Positions 23,471-33,895 of a DNA stretch of 64,000 bases are shown here, one piece after another; within the stretch, counting starts at the first letter, position 1; each line of letters begins with the position of its first letter. The stretch covers positions 24,832,545 through 24,896,544 of the forward strand of contig NC_030386.2 in the NCBI RefSeq assembly GCF_001625215.2. The letters run 5' to 3'. The translations under genes were made by a program, and so were the position numbers. The stretch comes from Daucus carota subsp. sativus (taxonomy: Eukaryota; Streptophyta; Magnoliopsida; Apiales; Apiaceae). Below the pieces are notes generated by a model. The model saw only the letters and a list, made by a program, of their open reading frames with translations. It was not told the origin of the DNA and searched no databases.

Positions 23471-23774
23471 CTCCCTCTGTCCCTTTCATTTCTTTACGGT
23501 TACTATTTTGGGATGTCCCTCTCATTTCTTTACGTTACTATAAATAGTAAGTTTTTCTCATCATTACACCCACTATATTCCCCTACTATCCCATATTTAA
23601 CAATAAAAACTACTATTACACCCACTACTTTCCTCCACTATCTCAAATCTATTATTAAATATTGGTAGGTCCTACCACTTTAACCACTTTTCATCTAACT
23701 TTACTCATTTTTCATACATTGTCTTGGTCTCCGTGTCTCCCTCCAATGTAAACAATTGAGGGGGAGGGAGGGAG
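23471..23774. mobile_element. Stowaway MITE (copy 3) just upstream of aspartate oxidase
   Basis: Starts CTCCCTCTGTCCCTTTC after TA, ends GAGGGAGGGAG before TA at 23775-23776. The subterminal CATTTCTTTACGGTTAC has its reverse near the right end only in part. It lies about 50 bases before the start of the shared leader segment of aspartate oxidase, so it is in the promoter region. Confidence 0.7.
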
Positions 23775-23823
23775 TAGTACTCCTAAGACAAAGATTCATG
23801 ATTAGCGTATCTTTCTTTTAACA

Positions 23824-24330
23824 GAATCGTCTAGGTGCATCATCACATCCTGCGGCTGCGGAGAAACTACCACTCCCTTTAAGATTCTCCTCACGCTTCT
23901 TCCCCTTAAAGCCCTTGTGCCTATTCATCATCTTCATTCTACATCAATCCTTACAAATTACATACAAACATCTGGTATGTCCCCGTTTCTTTTCTACATA
24001 TTGTTTGATGATTTGTTCCACCCATTTTTCTTAGACTTTATTATTTTTCGTGTATTTGTTTTGCTTTGAATTTCATCTTTTATGGTCCCCTTTAAGCTTT
24101 TGCCTCCTCTGAGATCTCAAGAGGAGGCTTTAATTGTATCAATATATTCATATACGCTGGAAAATTATGGTATATTATTTTGCAGTCAAATTTATCAACT
24201 TAAAAATTCTAAAGAATTCTCGGGGTGATTGTATTTGTTAGTATTAATGTGTTCTTTCTAATGAGGCTTTGTTTGTTGGGAGTTGCAAGTACCTGTACTT
24301 GTTTTTATGTGCTTTCCCATTATTTGCTTA
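23824..24330 (+). repeat. Leader exon and first-intron segment of aspartate oxidase, duplicated at 49199-49915
   Basis: The 5' UTR exon ends at 23974 (ACATCTG, donor gtatgt) and intron 1 runs to 24765. The block from TAGGTGCATCATCACATCC through GAGATCTCAAGAGG to TACTTGTTTTTATGT is repeated upstream of RPC7 with moderate divergence, including the splice donor. It contains no ATG-led reading frame of note. This shows a copied promoter/leader module, not a retrocopy, because intron sequence is included. Confidence 0.75.
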
Positions 24331-24775
24331 TATTTTGTTCCTATTCTTTGTTTGTTGGATGTTTACAATTAAAAAAGTTTTTTTTTTTTTTTTTTTGTGA
24401 TTGCTGGTTTGATACCTATGCTATATTTCTGGCCTCGAGATTTCATAACCAAGCTGTCTCTTCAAGAATGTGGGACCCAATCATGAAATTATGTATGTCT
24501 GTAGTATAATTTTATATATATACATGTAAAGCCTTGGCCTCTGATATCCTTCTTCTATTGTTTAGAAGTATATGGTTAAGTTTTATCGGATGCATGTGTG
24601 TAAGTATTCAAATTCCAATAATTAACTACGACTCTACGAGCAGGAAAAATTATGAAAATACATGTATATGTATGCTGAGGATATACAGATTTGGCTGATT
24701 CAAATACTTTTCTGTGCGTTTAAATATGCGTACCCTGTTTCACATAAAATAAGTGTTGCTTGCAGAAGGGTTGCA

Positions 24776-27700
24776 ATGGCAAGCAGTGTAGCTGCCAGAA
24801 CTGGTTATTTGCAATTTAGAGAGTCTTCTTGCAGTGGGCAACAACTTTGTGGAGGACAGACATCCAGGATTTCAAGTATATCACTAAAGAGATGCAAGCC
24901 AAAGGATCTGTCGAGGTATGTATTCTCTACTTGTTTACTGCAACTGAAATCCGAATCCCTGTGTGTTGAGCTTGTACAAGATGTTTTAACAAAACTACAT
25001 GAACTGATGAACTTCATCTATATGCTTCTTGCTCTCCCTGCCGCTACATACGCTTGCTATATTTAATATAATATGTCAACATAATTGCAAGACTTGTGAT
25101 TTAGATGACTAGTTGTCTGCAAATATTTTTCAGCTTCTACATCAGCACAAAATAATTAGTGGAAAGATTAGCTGACCAGTTGGCCTTATTGTGATTTTTG
25201 TACATTCTTATTCTGAGGGCCCTATTTCTCAGATATTCTTTTTAGTGCAGATATTATAATATCTACCACAAGAGTGTATATCACATATCTGTCATCCTAT
25301 TTGATTTTTTGTATGTTTTTAATTGTAAGTTAACTTCCAATGGTATTTCCCAGCTCAAGCAATGTGTCCAAAATCTTGCGGTTCCACAAATCTGGCTATT
25401 CTCATTCTCAGATCGTAAAAAAGTTGCAGTATCATAAAACCATGGTCACAGCATGCTTGAGAGATGGGTCCCCAAATTACTTTGACTTCGTAGTTATTGG
25501 CAGTGGAGTTGCTGGCCTTCGTTATGCCCTTGAGGTTGCAAAACATGGAACTGTTGCAGTGATAACCAAGGCTGAGCCTCATGAAAGCAACACAAATTAT
25601 GCTCAGGGAGGTGTAAGTGCTGTGTTGTGCCCTTTAGACTCTATAGAGAGTCACATGCAAGATACAATCATAGCAGGGGCGTATTTATGCGACGAAGAGA
25701 CTGTCAGAGTAAGTTTTAAAGTGCAAGGCTTATGTATAAATTAGTCTTCTGGTTGTCTCCAATATATCAGGCACATTTAACACATTGTCTACTTGTGTGT
25801 TGCTTTGAACTAATTAAAAAAAATAATTAAAAAACAATTCCTGTATAAGCTTCAGCTTGTAACCAAATATGTAAGTAATACTTTAACCAAAAGAACTGAA
25901 ATGTTTGCAGTCTTGTGTGATTTTTGTAGTGCTTTATCCTAGAGATACTCTCTCAGGGCTCCCTTAGTTTACAGGCAATTAATTAGTTATGTCGAGGATT
26001 AGGTAATGTGTGAGAATGGCTCATATTATAAGTAAGAGCATCTCCAAGAGTGTCCTAGTGACTTCTATCTGGCAGGTTAAAATGGGACCTGTCCCTCAAT
26101 ATAGATATTTTTATGAGTTATACCCATTCTCAGCTGTTTTCAGGACTGAAACTTGTACTCAAAATGACTACCTTGCTGTTGTGCTTATCGCTTATACCTG
26201 GTTTATATTAGATGTCACGAACAATTTAAGAATTAAATGTGTTGTCTGAATTAAAATGCTAGTGAATCAAAGCTAGTATCTGCACACAATAGTAAGAATT
26301 ATATAGTCCATGGACTGCCTACATTTCATCTGCCTGTTCTGGCTTCAAGCCAACTTTTTTATATTAGCTAGTCTTTATTGTAAAGATCAGTGTTTGATTG
26401 TCTATATAACATTCTCTTTAAGAATGTGAATTGAAGATTGATTTTCTCGGGCATCTGTTCCTGCATTAAAATTGAGGAATTTTACAGCTGCTATTGGACT
26501 GTAATATGCTCCCATTCTTCATCCTCAGTATGTATATAAAAGTTTGTCACACATGTTCAGGTGGTCTGTACAGAAGGGCCTGATAGAATTAGAGAACTCA
26601 TTGCGATGGGTGCATCTTTTGATCACGGGGAGGATGGAAATTTACACCTGGCTAGAGAAGGAGGCCACTCACACCACAGAATTGTGCATGCTGCTGATAT
26701 GACAGGGAGAGAAATTGAGAGGGCACTGCTGAATGCAGTTGTAAACGATCCAAATATTTCTGTGTTTGAGCATCACTTTGCAATAGATTTGCTGACTTCC
26801 CAGGTTCAATGAATTATTATTTTAATATTGTATGCTACTTAGGCTGGCATCAGAGAGGACTTTGGAAAATATTTATAACTCTTCACCGACATTGAATTGT
26901 ATTTTTGGTGTTGTAGGATGGTCCAAACACGGTTTGTCATGGTGCAGACATATTGAATACTGCAACAAAAGAGGTGAGTATATCTGCAACTTTTAGATAG
27001 CTTCTTATCAAAATTAAGTTGAGTCTTTTAGCCCAGTAAACTGTTATTTCTAGATTTATCAGTATCATCCACCTTTAATGTCAGGTATTACGATTTATCT
27101 CAAAGGTGACTTTGCTCGCATCAGGGGGTGCAGGGCATATCTATCCGTCGACAACAAATCCACCGGTATAGTCAACTAGCTATCACTTGATAAAATAGTA
27201 TATACAATGGATTCCAAAGATGAAAATTATGCATAGCCCTGACCTAGAGTAGACATACCTTGATTGATTCTTAACATGATCTTCCAGTAAGTTATGGACC
27301 TAGGATAGGACTTGGGGATTGGTTTTGGGTGGGGTGGGGAGGACTGCGTACCTTTTTTGGTATAGTCTCCTGTGAGAGCAAGTCTAATGCTTATTTGGAA
27401 CCAAACAGTGTGGTTTTGTGCTAAAATAGGACTTGTGTCCCAGTGCTTGATTCTAAATTATAATTGACTTGCTCTAGATGAACTAAAGACATTTTGACTA
27501 CTGGTGATGGCGCAAAATTTAACTAAGTTTACAAAATGTTCACTCCAATTTTACAACCAATTATCAATTAATCCACTGAAGTATATAGCCATAAAACCAA
27601 TTATTCATATATGCATTGGAGTGAAGTTTTTGCAAATTTGGCTCTACATTTTAAACATTTAGCTATAGAACCAAGCATAGTCATGAGATAGTAGTAAGCA

Positions 27701-29568
27701 ATTTAAATCAAAACACCCCTAGTATGGTATTTTGGTTAAATAAATAAGAAGTATGTCAATGGGGGTTTTCTGTTAATTACTTTGTGTTGTTTTATTGTAG
27801 TTTTGTAATTGTTCAATGAAGTAGCACTTGATTAGTTAGAGGTTCTATCATGTAAATGGATTTTTTTTGAAATAACTAATATTGGATTTTCTTCAGTTTG
27901 AGAGAGAGATTCTTAGTAAATTAAGGGGTGTGAGATGATGTGAAAGTGGCTCCTGAGTCCTGATCAATTTTAATTAGAATCTACCTTGTAATATGTTAGC
28001 TTAATATTTATACCTTGAAACTTAGTCTCTGCCACTGCAGGTAGCTACGGGAGATGGAATTGCTATGGCACATCGAGCTCAGGCTGTAATTTCTAACATG
28101 GAGTAAGTAAACGTCTCTGCTTGCATAGAATCTTTTTTCTTGTTTTTTAACTCAGTTTACGACAGATATTATAGTGTACCTAGATTCTAATAAACTATGT
28201 TTTAATGTTATAAGACCAGCAAGTAGAAGTAAATTCAATGTCGTGAGCTTGCCCTTTAGCACTTCGCTATAGCTTGTGGGGAATTTCTTTTCACAAAGAA
28301 TATAAAGAGTGTAATTTTCGTGAATTGAAACTTCAATGCATGTTTTCTCCCTGTTCAGTTTCTTAGTGGTCATATATCATAAAAAAGTCAATATTTTGTT
28401 TAATCTATTTTATCCAATTGGGTTTATGCTTGCAATTTCTTCTTGAATGCTGCTAGAAGATCGGATACTGAATTCGATAGATAAGGTACTATATAGTAGG
28501 TACTAAATTCATTTCATCTGTAGTAATAATCCACTCCATTGTTGTTTTTTTGTTAGATTTGTGCAGTTCCACCCAACTGCCTTGGCTGACGAAGGCCTTC
28601 CATCAGGACCATCAACAATGCGAGAAAATGCCTTCTTAATTACCGAAGCCGTCAGGGGTGATGGAGGCATCCTTTACAATCTAAACATGGAAAGGTTTAT
28701 GCCATTCTATGATGAGAGGGCAGAACTTGCTCCTAGAGACGTGGTAGCAAGAAGTATAGATGATCAGCTCAAAAAACGTAATGAAAAATACGTGCTACTT
28801 GATATAAGTCATAAACCTAGAGAGGAAATTCTCTCTCACTTCCCTAATATAGCTGCAGAATGCCTCCAGTATGGCCTAGATATTACCAGCCAACCGATTC
28901 CAGTGGTTCCTGCTGCACATTACATGTGTGGAGGTGTTCGTGCTGGTCTTCAAGGAGAAACAAATGTAGAGGGTCTTTATGTAGCTGGTGAGGTTGCATG
29001 CACTGGTTTGCATGGTGCTAACAGACTTGCAAGTAACTCATTGCTTGAAGCGCTAGTATTCGCCCGAAGAGCTGTACAGCCTTCTATTGATCACATGAAA
29101 AGTTCTCACTACGGTGGCAATGCTGCTGATTATTGGGAGAGGCCTACCGTTCCCAAGTCTCTAGGTAATAATGTATTGGATAAAATCATAAGAAGGACAA
29201 GTGAAGTGCGGAAAGAATTGCAATCAATCATGTGGGATTATGTAGGCATCGTTAGATCAACTACAAGGCTAACAACTGCGGAGCAGAGGATTGGGGAACT
29301 GGAGTTGGAATGGGAAGCTTACTTATTTCAGCAAGGATGGGAACCAACAATGGTGGGACTCGAGGCTTGCGAAATGAGAAACCTATTTTGTTGTGCCAAG
29401 CTAGTAGTAAGTAGTGCGCTTGCTAGGCATGAAAGTCGTGGCCTTCACTACACAACTGATTTCCCCGACTTGGAAGAAAGCAAAAGGATTCCAACAATCA
29501 TCTTCCCTGGTTCGCCACTGAACAATACATGGAGTTCACGGCAAGTCCACAAGCAGCAGATTTGCTAG
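24776..29568 (+). CDS. AO: L-aspartate oxidase, chloroplastic
   Basis: FAD flavoenzyme that oxidises L-aspartate to iminoaspartate, the first step of de novo NAD synthesis in plastids; its product goes to quinolinate synthase. Coding exons: 24776-24915, 25354-25708, 26561-26803, 26917-26973, 27085-27165, 28041-28102, 28557-29568. All are in phase with GT-AG borders and encode 649 residues, as in Arabidopsis (about 650). Residues 1-80 are a Ser/Arg-rich plastid transit peptide. The FAD Rossmann motif VVIGSGVAGLRYALE follows at about 93-108, then NTNYAQGGVSA. The catalytic-domain signature is FVQFHPTALADEG, and GLHGANRLASNSLLEAL ends the FAD domain. The C-terminal helical domain includes EACEMRNLFCCAKLV. 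A 5' UTR exon ends at 23974; exon 2 starts at 24766, ten bases before the ATG. Confidence 0.96.
25709..26560. other. Aspartate oxidase intron 3
   Basis: Intron of 852 bases. At about 26035 it contains AAGAGCATCTCCAAGAGTGTCC, close to the terminal repeat of the MITE at 60995-61313, but no matching opposite end was found, so this is a fragment. No nested gene is seen. Confidence 0.5.
27166..28040. other. Aspartate oxidase intron 6 with a small MITE-like hairpin
   Basis: Intron of 875 bases. AGAGCAAGTCTAATGC at about 27377 and TTGACTTGCTCTAG at about 27466-27479 form inverted ends of a short element of roughly 100 bases, related by its ends to the family at 42997-43395. The first 50 bases of this intron are copied at 39788-39837. 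Confidence 0.5.
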
Positions 29569-30098
29569 CAAAATGGAGCTCTTAATTTACATCTCCTGGT
29601 TGTTGCTTATATGGGAGGGGGCCATTTGTCATATAGTTATTTATGATTATTTGCCATTTTTTATATTTCTTCGGTGCAAGTAGAGCACATCCTTGGGTGT
29701 AGCTTATGGATTTCTTCCTTTATTGGGATGTTCTCCAGCCATTATTCTTTCAAATGATAAAATGCGCACCCCCACCCCAAGATTGTTGAAACAGTTGCAT
29801 TATGATTTGATTATAATTCATTAGAGGTCGTTTGCTTCAAGCTCTTGAGGTATAAGTCTTCTTCATTCCAAACTCATATGTTATTTTTTATTAAGAAAAG
29901 TTTATTATGAAATCCATACATCAAACTAGTAATATATGAGTTTTTCATACCTAATTAGGCAGGCGGGTTTCAAGCATGGGTACTAGAAATCAAAGTTTTT
30001 ATCTTTTTATTTCATTTATATTTATACAATTCCAATCCAAAATAGTCAGATACACAATCCAAATATTCTTCGTAGCTGCCATATAACGAATATCATTG
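29569..30098. other. Aspartate oxidase 3' UTR and flank
   Basis: 3' UTR sequence up to roughly 29760 (aatgataaaatg near 29754), then AT-rich DNA without a gene. No exon of the following transporter fragment is found here. Confidence 0.45.
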
Positions 30099-30359
30099 TG
30101 GTCTGTGGAGTTGACGAGGAAGTTTGAAACCAAGTACAGGCTCTATAGGTTCGTTCCTAGTCCAATGTGCATGGCAATCCCATTCTACCTTGGAGCATAC
30201 TTTGCCATTGATATGTTTGTCGGAAGCTTTATCCTCTTCATCTGGAAATTGAAAGACAAGAAAGAGGCCAGGGCTTACGCACCAGCTGTGGCATCTGGTA
30301 TGATCTGTGGTGATTTACTCTGGGGTGTTCCAGCAGCTATCTTGGTTTGGCTGGTTTAA
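30099..30359 (+). pseudogene. Orphan C-terminal exon of a YSL/OPT-family metal transporter
   Basis: About 86 in-frame residues ending in TAA match the extreme C-terminus of Yellow Stripe-Like transporters, which move metal-nicotianamine complexes across membranes. [20 protein letters not shown], then [11 protein letters not shown] and [20 protein letters not shown] are typical of the last two membrane segments. Family members have roughly 650-700 residues. No upstream exon exists in the preceding sequence, and the open frame has no ATG before the internal PMCM. The family is clear; it is a truncated relic, or the 3' end left by a rearrangement. A MITE nest starts 60 bases later. Confidence 0.75.
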
Positions 30360-30507
30360 AGCCTCCTCTGTGTATGAGGTTCTTATCGGATGCTGCCAAT
30401 GTTAGAGTGGATAAACTATTGGCAAGTGCAATATGTTACCTATCTGGTTACCTATTAATAACATAAAATAATTAGTCCGAGTGAGTCTTAATGATTTATA
30501 TAATCTA

Positions 30508-31332
30508 GGGGGCGTTTGGTTGATGGTTAATGAGCCCGGTTAACGGGAATCCACTACTACAAAAAAGGGCTTAGACATCGGCTAAAAACCGATGTCTATT
30601 GAAAACACAGACTCCAAACTCCACACTCCACACTCGAACTGAACTCCACACTCCACACTCGAACTGAACTCGATCTGTTGAAAAAGGGGGAAGAACAAAT
30701 GAGTATTGTAATCGAACATACAAAGGGGGAAGAACAAATTTGAGGATGAAATCAACCTTTAGGGCACAAATTTGAGGATGAAATCGGCCCAATTGGAAGC
30801 TAGGGTTCGCTCGCTGAGAAAGGGGGAAGAACGGGGAGAGAGAATCTATTTTGCACAAATGATTTAATTTAGGTAGTTTAATTAGTTTTATGTCTTTTTC
30901 CTTTTAATTTTATGTTTAAAGACAGGTGTTGATGTCTTGTTCAGACAACACATCAACTAAGCGGGGGTTTTAAAAGCGGGGTGTTTTTGTTTGTGAAAAT
31001 TTTGGCTAAGTGGGAAATAGCAGCGGGGAAGCGCGGCCAATTTTTTAAAAACATGTTTTAGACATCGGTTTTACACTGAGATGATGTCCAGTTTTTTAAT
31101 AGACATCGGTTTTTAAAATTTCGATGTAAAAAAGGGTTTTAACATCGGTGGTTTTTTTAACCGATGTCTAATCTGTGATGTCTAATCCTGTTTTTCTAGT
31201 AGTGATCTCATTCCCTCTTGGAGGGTAAATCAATACCTCCACACTCCTTGGGTTACCATTTCCCATACCCTCCATTCCCATACCCCCATTCTCATTCCAC
31301 ATTCTCATTCCCACCAATTATCAAAACACCCC
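30508..31332. mobile_element. PIF/Harbinger-like MITE (copy 2), host of a CACTA element
   Basis: Ends GGGGGCGTTTGGTTGATGG and, reversed, GGGGTGTTTTGATAATTGG; flanking CTA at 30505-30507 and 31333-31335. Same family as 1838-2686 in inverse orientation (GTTAACGGGAATCC, CATTCCCTCTTGGAGGGT). About 170 bases remain once the CACTA insertion is taken out. Confidence 0.7.
30552..31204. mobile_element. Non-autonomous CACTA (En/Spm) element
   Basis: A 653-base element starting CACTACTACAAAAAAGGG and ending CCTGTTTTTCTAGTAGTG, with a 3-bp target duplication ATC at 30549-30551 and 31205-31207. Subterminal copies of AGACATCGGTTTT and AACCGATGTCTA occur in both orientations near both ends, as expected of CACTA transposase binding repeats. 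No transposase is encoded. Confidence 0.88.
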
Positions 31333-31385
31333 CTAGTTTTAATGTCGACTCCAATAGCAATCTTTATTTTTCGTTCCTTATTATA

Positions 31386-32662
31386 ACTAGTTGAGAAGCC
31401 GCGCGTTGCGGCGGCCTATAAAAGTTATATTAATGAATTAAAATTAGTATTTGTAAGATAAAATACATGTGTGACAGTCTATAAAAATTGTATTAATGAT
31501 TCAAAATTAATATTTGTAGCATAAAATAAAAAATTTATTATAAACATCTCGATGCAATACCAATATTAATTAATATATAAAATTATAAAATTGGACCATA
31601 ATTCATGAGTGAAAAATGAAAATAAAATTTTACATATAATTAACAATTTAAAACATGACGAATCTTAATTTTAGTTATGTATTTTTTTTTATAGGTAATC
31701 ATGTTTTTCACTGACATCTTCATTAATTTTCAAACACTACCTCTTAGACATATACACCATGCCCTGCATGTAAAAAAAATACGATTCTTTAACAGAACTG
31801 ATTGATGACATCTAGCTATATACATTGATTGAGCAATAAAATAGACAGTAAGCTTGCAAGAACATAAGTGCTTAAAAGTCAAAAAGATATTGAGATGCGA
31901 CTACGAAACCATCCCCAGTTTTAACAGGGATAAACATTATATTCTAGTTATACGAACATTAATCATGTCGGAACTTATAATTTACAAGGTATAAATTCCA
32001 ATCCATGCAGGTGTATATTAGTGACTCCTTTCTCCAATTTCTTTAGATTAGTTGTCCGGAAAAACATTAATTTAAATTCATAAGATGACAATATACTTCC
32101 ACATCCGACAAACTCTTACTTTTGTCAATCAATCATCTCCATCGCTATTCAAAACATCTATCATAGTGTAACTCATTATTGTATTAGATGGAGAAGATAA
32201 ATAGGCAAAGAAAAATTGTTTATAAAACGTATTCGCCCTTCACCATATGTGTAGAACGAATAAAACGGGTTATGATGTCGTTGAATAAGAACGGCACCAC
32301 CAGCGAGTAGGGTTGTGGTTAGAGAATGAGTAAATTGTGTTTACATGATCCAAAACCCTACAAATCTATAGAGGTATTTGTAGGTGCAGAGAGACTTGTT
32401 TGTTACTCTTTTCCATAATTAAATAATCTGAAACAGAATCAGATTAAAAAACTTGCAAGCTACTATATTTCATATATAATCTGAAACAGAATCAGATTAA
32501 TTTTTGCCAAGATATATACCATATCAATTAATCTGAAACAAAAAAAAAATTATTTTTGATATTTTTCATCCAAAAATTCCAGAAAATTAGAAAAATAGAA
32601 CAGAGCTATCTGATAAGCGCAACCTACATGCCCCTCGCTTCTCCTTTATATAAGTATATTGA
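31386..32662 (-). mobile_element. Helitron 1 (non-autonomous), reverse orientation
   Basis: Read on the minus strand it starts TCAATATACTTATATAAAGG at 32662 and ends in a GC-rich hairpin (GCCGCCGCAACGCGCGGC) followed by TTCTCAACTAGT at 31386. It is inserted between A and T with no target duplication. TC start, 3' hairpin and CTAGT end are the Helitron signature. Both ends and much of the interior match Helitron 2 at 39856-42313. No Rep/helicase gene. Confidence 0.75.
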
Positions 32663-32720
32663 TTTTAACAATAAAGTTGGGAGAAAGAAGGTGAAAAAGG
32701 ATGGAAAAGTTAAAGAAATA

Positions 32721-33102
32721 CTCCCTCTATTCCCTATTTATCTGTCCACTTTGGAAGTAAAAACTTGTCTCTATTTATCTGTCCATTTATATAACCAAAG
32801 CAAAAAAAATTCATTTTTACCCTTATTTATGTTTTCAACGTGACTGATAAACATGTTAGTTTAATGCCAATAATTCATCTAAAAACCTGAAGAGTCTTTG
32901 CTTTGTTCTTCTAGCTATAGATATCATGACTATTATTCACTGCTTCATCAAATTTGTATTGGATAATGGAGTAATCCTACAAGTATTTTCCTACAATTAA
33001 GGCATTAAATAAAGGTATTGCTGGAAGTTTCTTATCAAACTTAAATTTTCTTAATATGTGTGAAAATGTTAAAAGTAGACAGATAAATAGGGACGGAGGG
33101 AG
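32721..33102. mobile_element. Stowaway MITE (copy 4, same subfamily as 1070-1373)
   Basis: Ends CTCCCTCTATTCCC and GGGACGGAGGGAG with flanking TA (32719-32720, 33103-33104). Subterminal TTATCTGTCCACTTTGGAAG is shared with copy 1. It is the third independent insertion into the MITE at 30419-33313. Confidence 0.85.
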
Positions 33103-33358
33103 TAAGAAGGAAAATGAATATTTTATTCATAAAAATTGAATAGGTAATCACGAGAGGTTACCTAAATATAGGTAATGGTTAGAAAATTTGAAGATATACC
33201 GGTGATTTAGGTAATCACTAGGATAGTTGATAGTGTAAGAGTAACATATTTTTGATACATTACCTAAATGTGAGTTTATGAGCACATTTTAAGTAACCTA
33301 TTGAACTTTCTCTAAAGATAGAGTCCGAATAATCGAACATTTGCTGCTGCATTCTTTA

Positions 33359-33360
<2 letters not shown>

Positions 33361-33398
<38 letters not shown>

Positions 33399-33412
33399 GT
33401 ATATGTATATGT
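33361..33412. repeat. (TA)n / TATATG microsatellite
   Basis: A run of about 15 TA units followed by four TATATG units. It is the left boundary of the first of three TA-flanked elements. Confidence 0.9.
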
Positions 33413-33861
33413 ATAAATAGGATCAAATAAAAACTTTTTTAAGTTACAAACTTACAAACTTTTTTTTATTCTCCTATCGTGTTAATCCTTAGTTATATAA
33501 AGTATCCATGTTGAAAATTTTTCAAAAAACATCACAATTTTTAAAAATAACGCATAAATAAATCGCGTTTTCAACACATTTATAACTGGGGTTCAACATC
33601 GGGTGCTGAACACTAATTATCATTGTGTTGAATATATCTAAAAATATGTTTAAACTATACCTCTAGGGTTTGGGTAGGGTCTAGAAACATAAATATTAGT
33701 TATATAACATGTTTACCTTAGTTCTTACATTTAAAAATTGGTTTATATATTTCTCCACCACTATTTTAGTCAATGTTCAACAAAAAATGTTGAAAAAATG
33801 TTGAAATCAAGTTATATATGCGTTGAACAAAAAAAGTTTGTAAGTTTGTACCAGAACCCTC

Positions 33862-33866
<5 letters not shown>
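33413..33866. mobile_element. TA-flanked element A (Micron-like)
   Basis: Lies between the microsatellite at 33361-33412 and a (TA)n run at 33867-33892. The left end reads TAGGATCAAATAAAAAC, the right end reversed reads TAGGGGAGGGTTCTGGTAC. An inner inverted pair, AAACTTACAAACTTTTT against AAAGTTTGTAAGTTTGTA, lies close to the ends. Non-coding. Elements that sit inside (TA)n tracts, such as rice Micron, are the nearest described analogue. Confidence 0.55.

Positions 33867-33892
<26 letters not shown>

Positions 33893-33895
<3 letters not shown>

Larger units (their letters stand above)
30419..33313. mobile_element. MITE of the GAGCAAGTCCAATAGG family, split by three insertions
   Basis: The four pieces 30419-30507, 31333-31385, 32663-32720 and 33105-33313 add up to about 410 bases and align in order with the uninterrupted element at 42997-43395. 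The left piece has GCAAGTGCAATATGTTACC, the second ACTCCAATAGCAATC, the last GATACATTACCTAAATGTG and AACCTATTGAACTT. Between them sit a PIF-like MITE (itself holding a CACTA element), a Helitron and a Stowaway. Confidence 0.75.
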
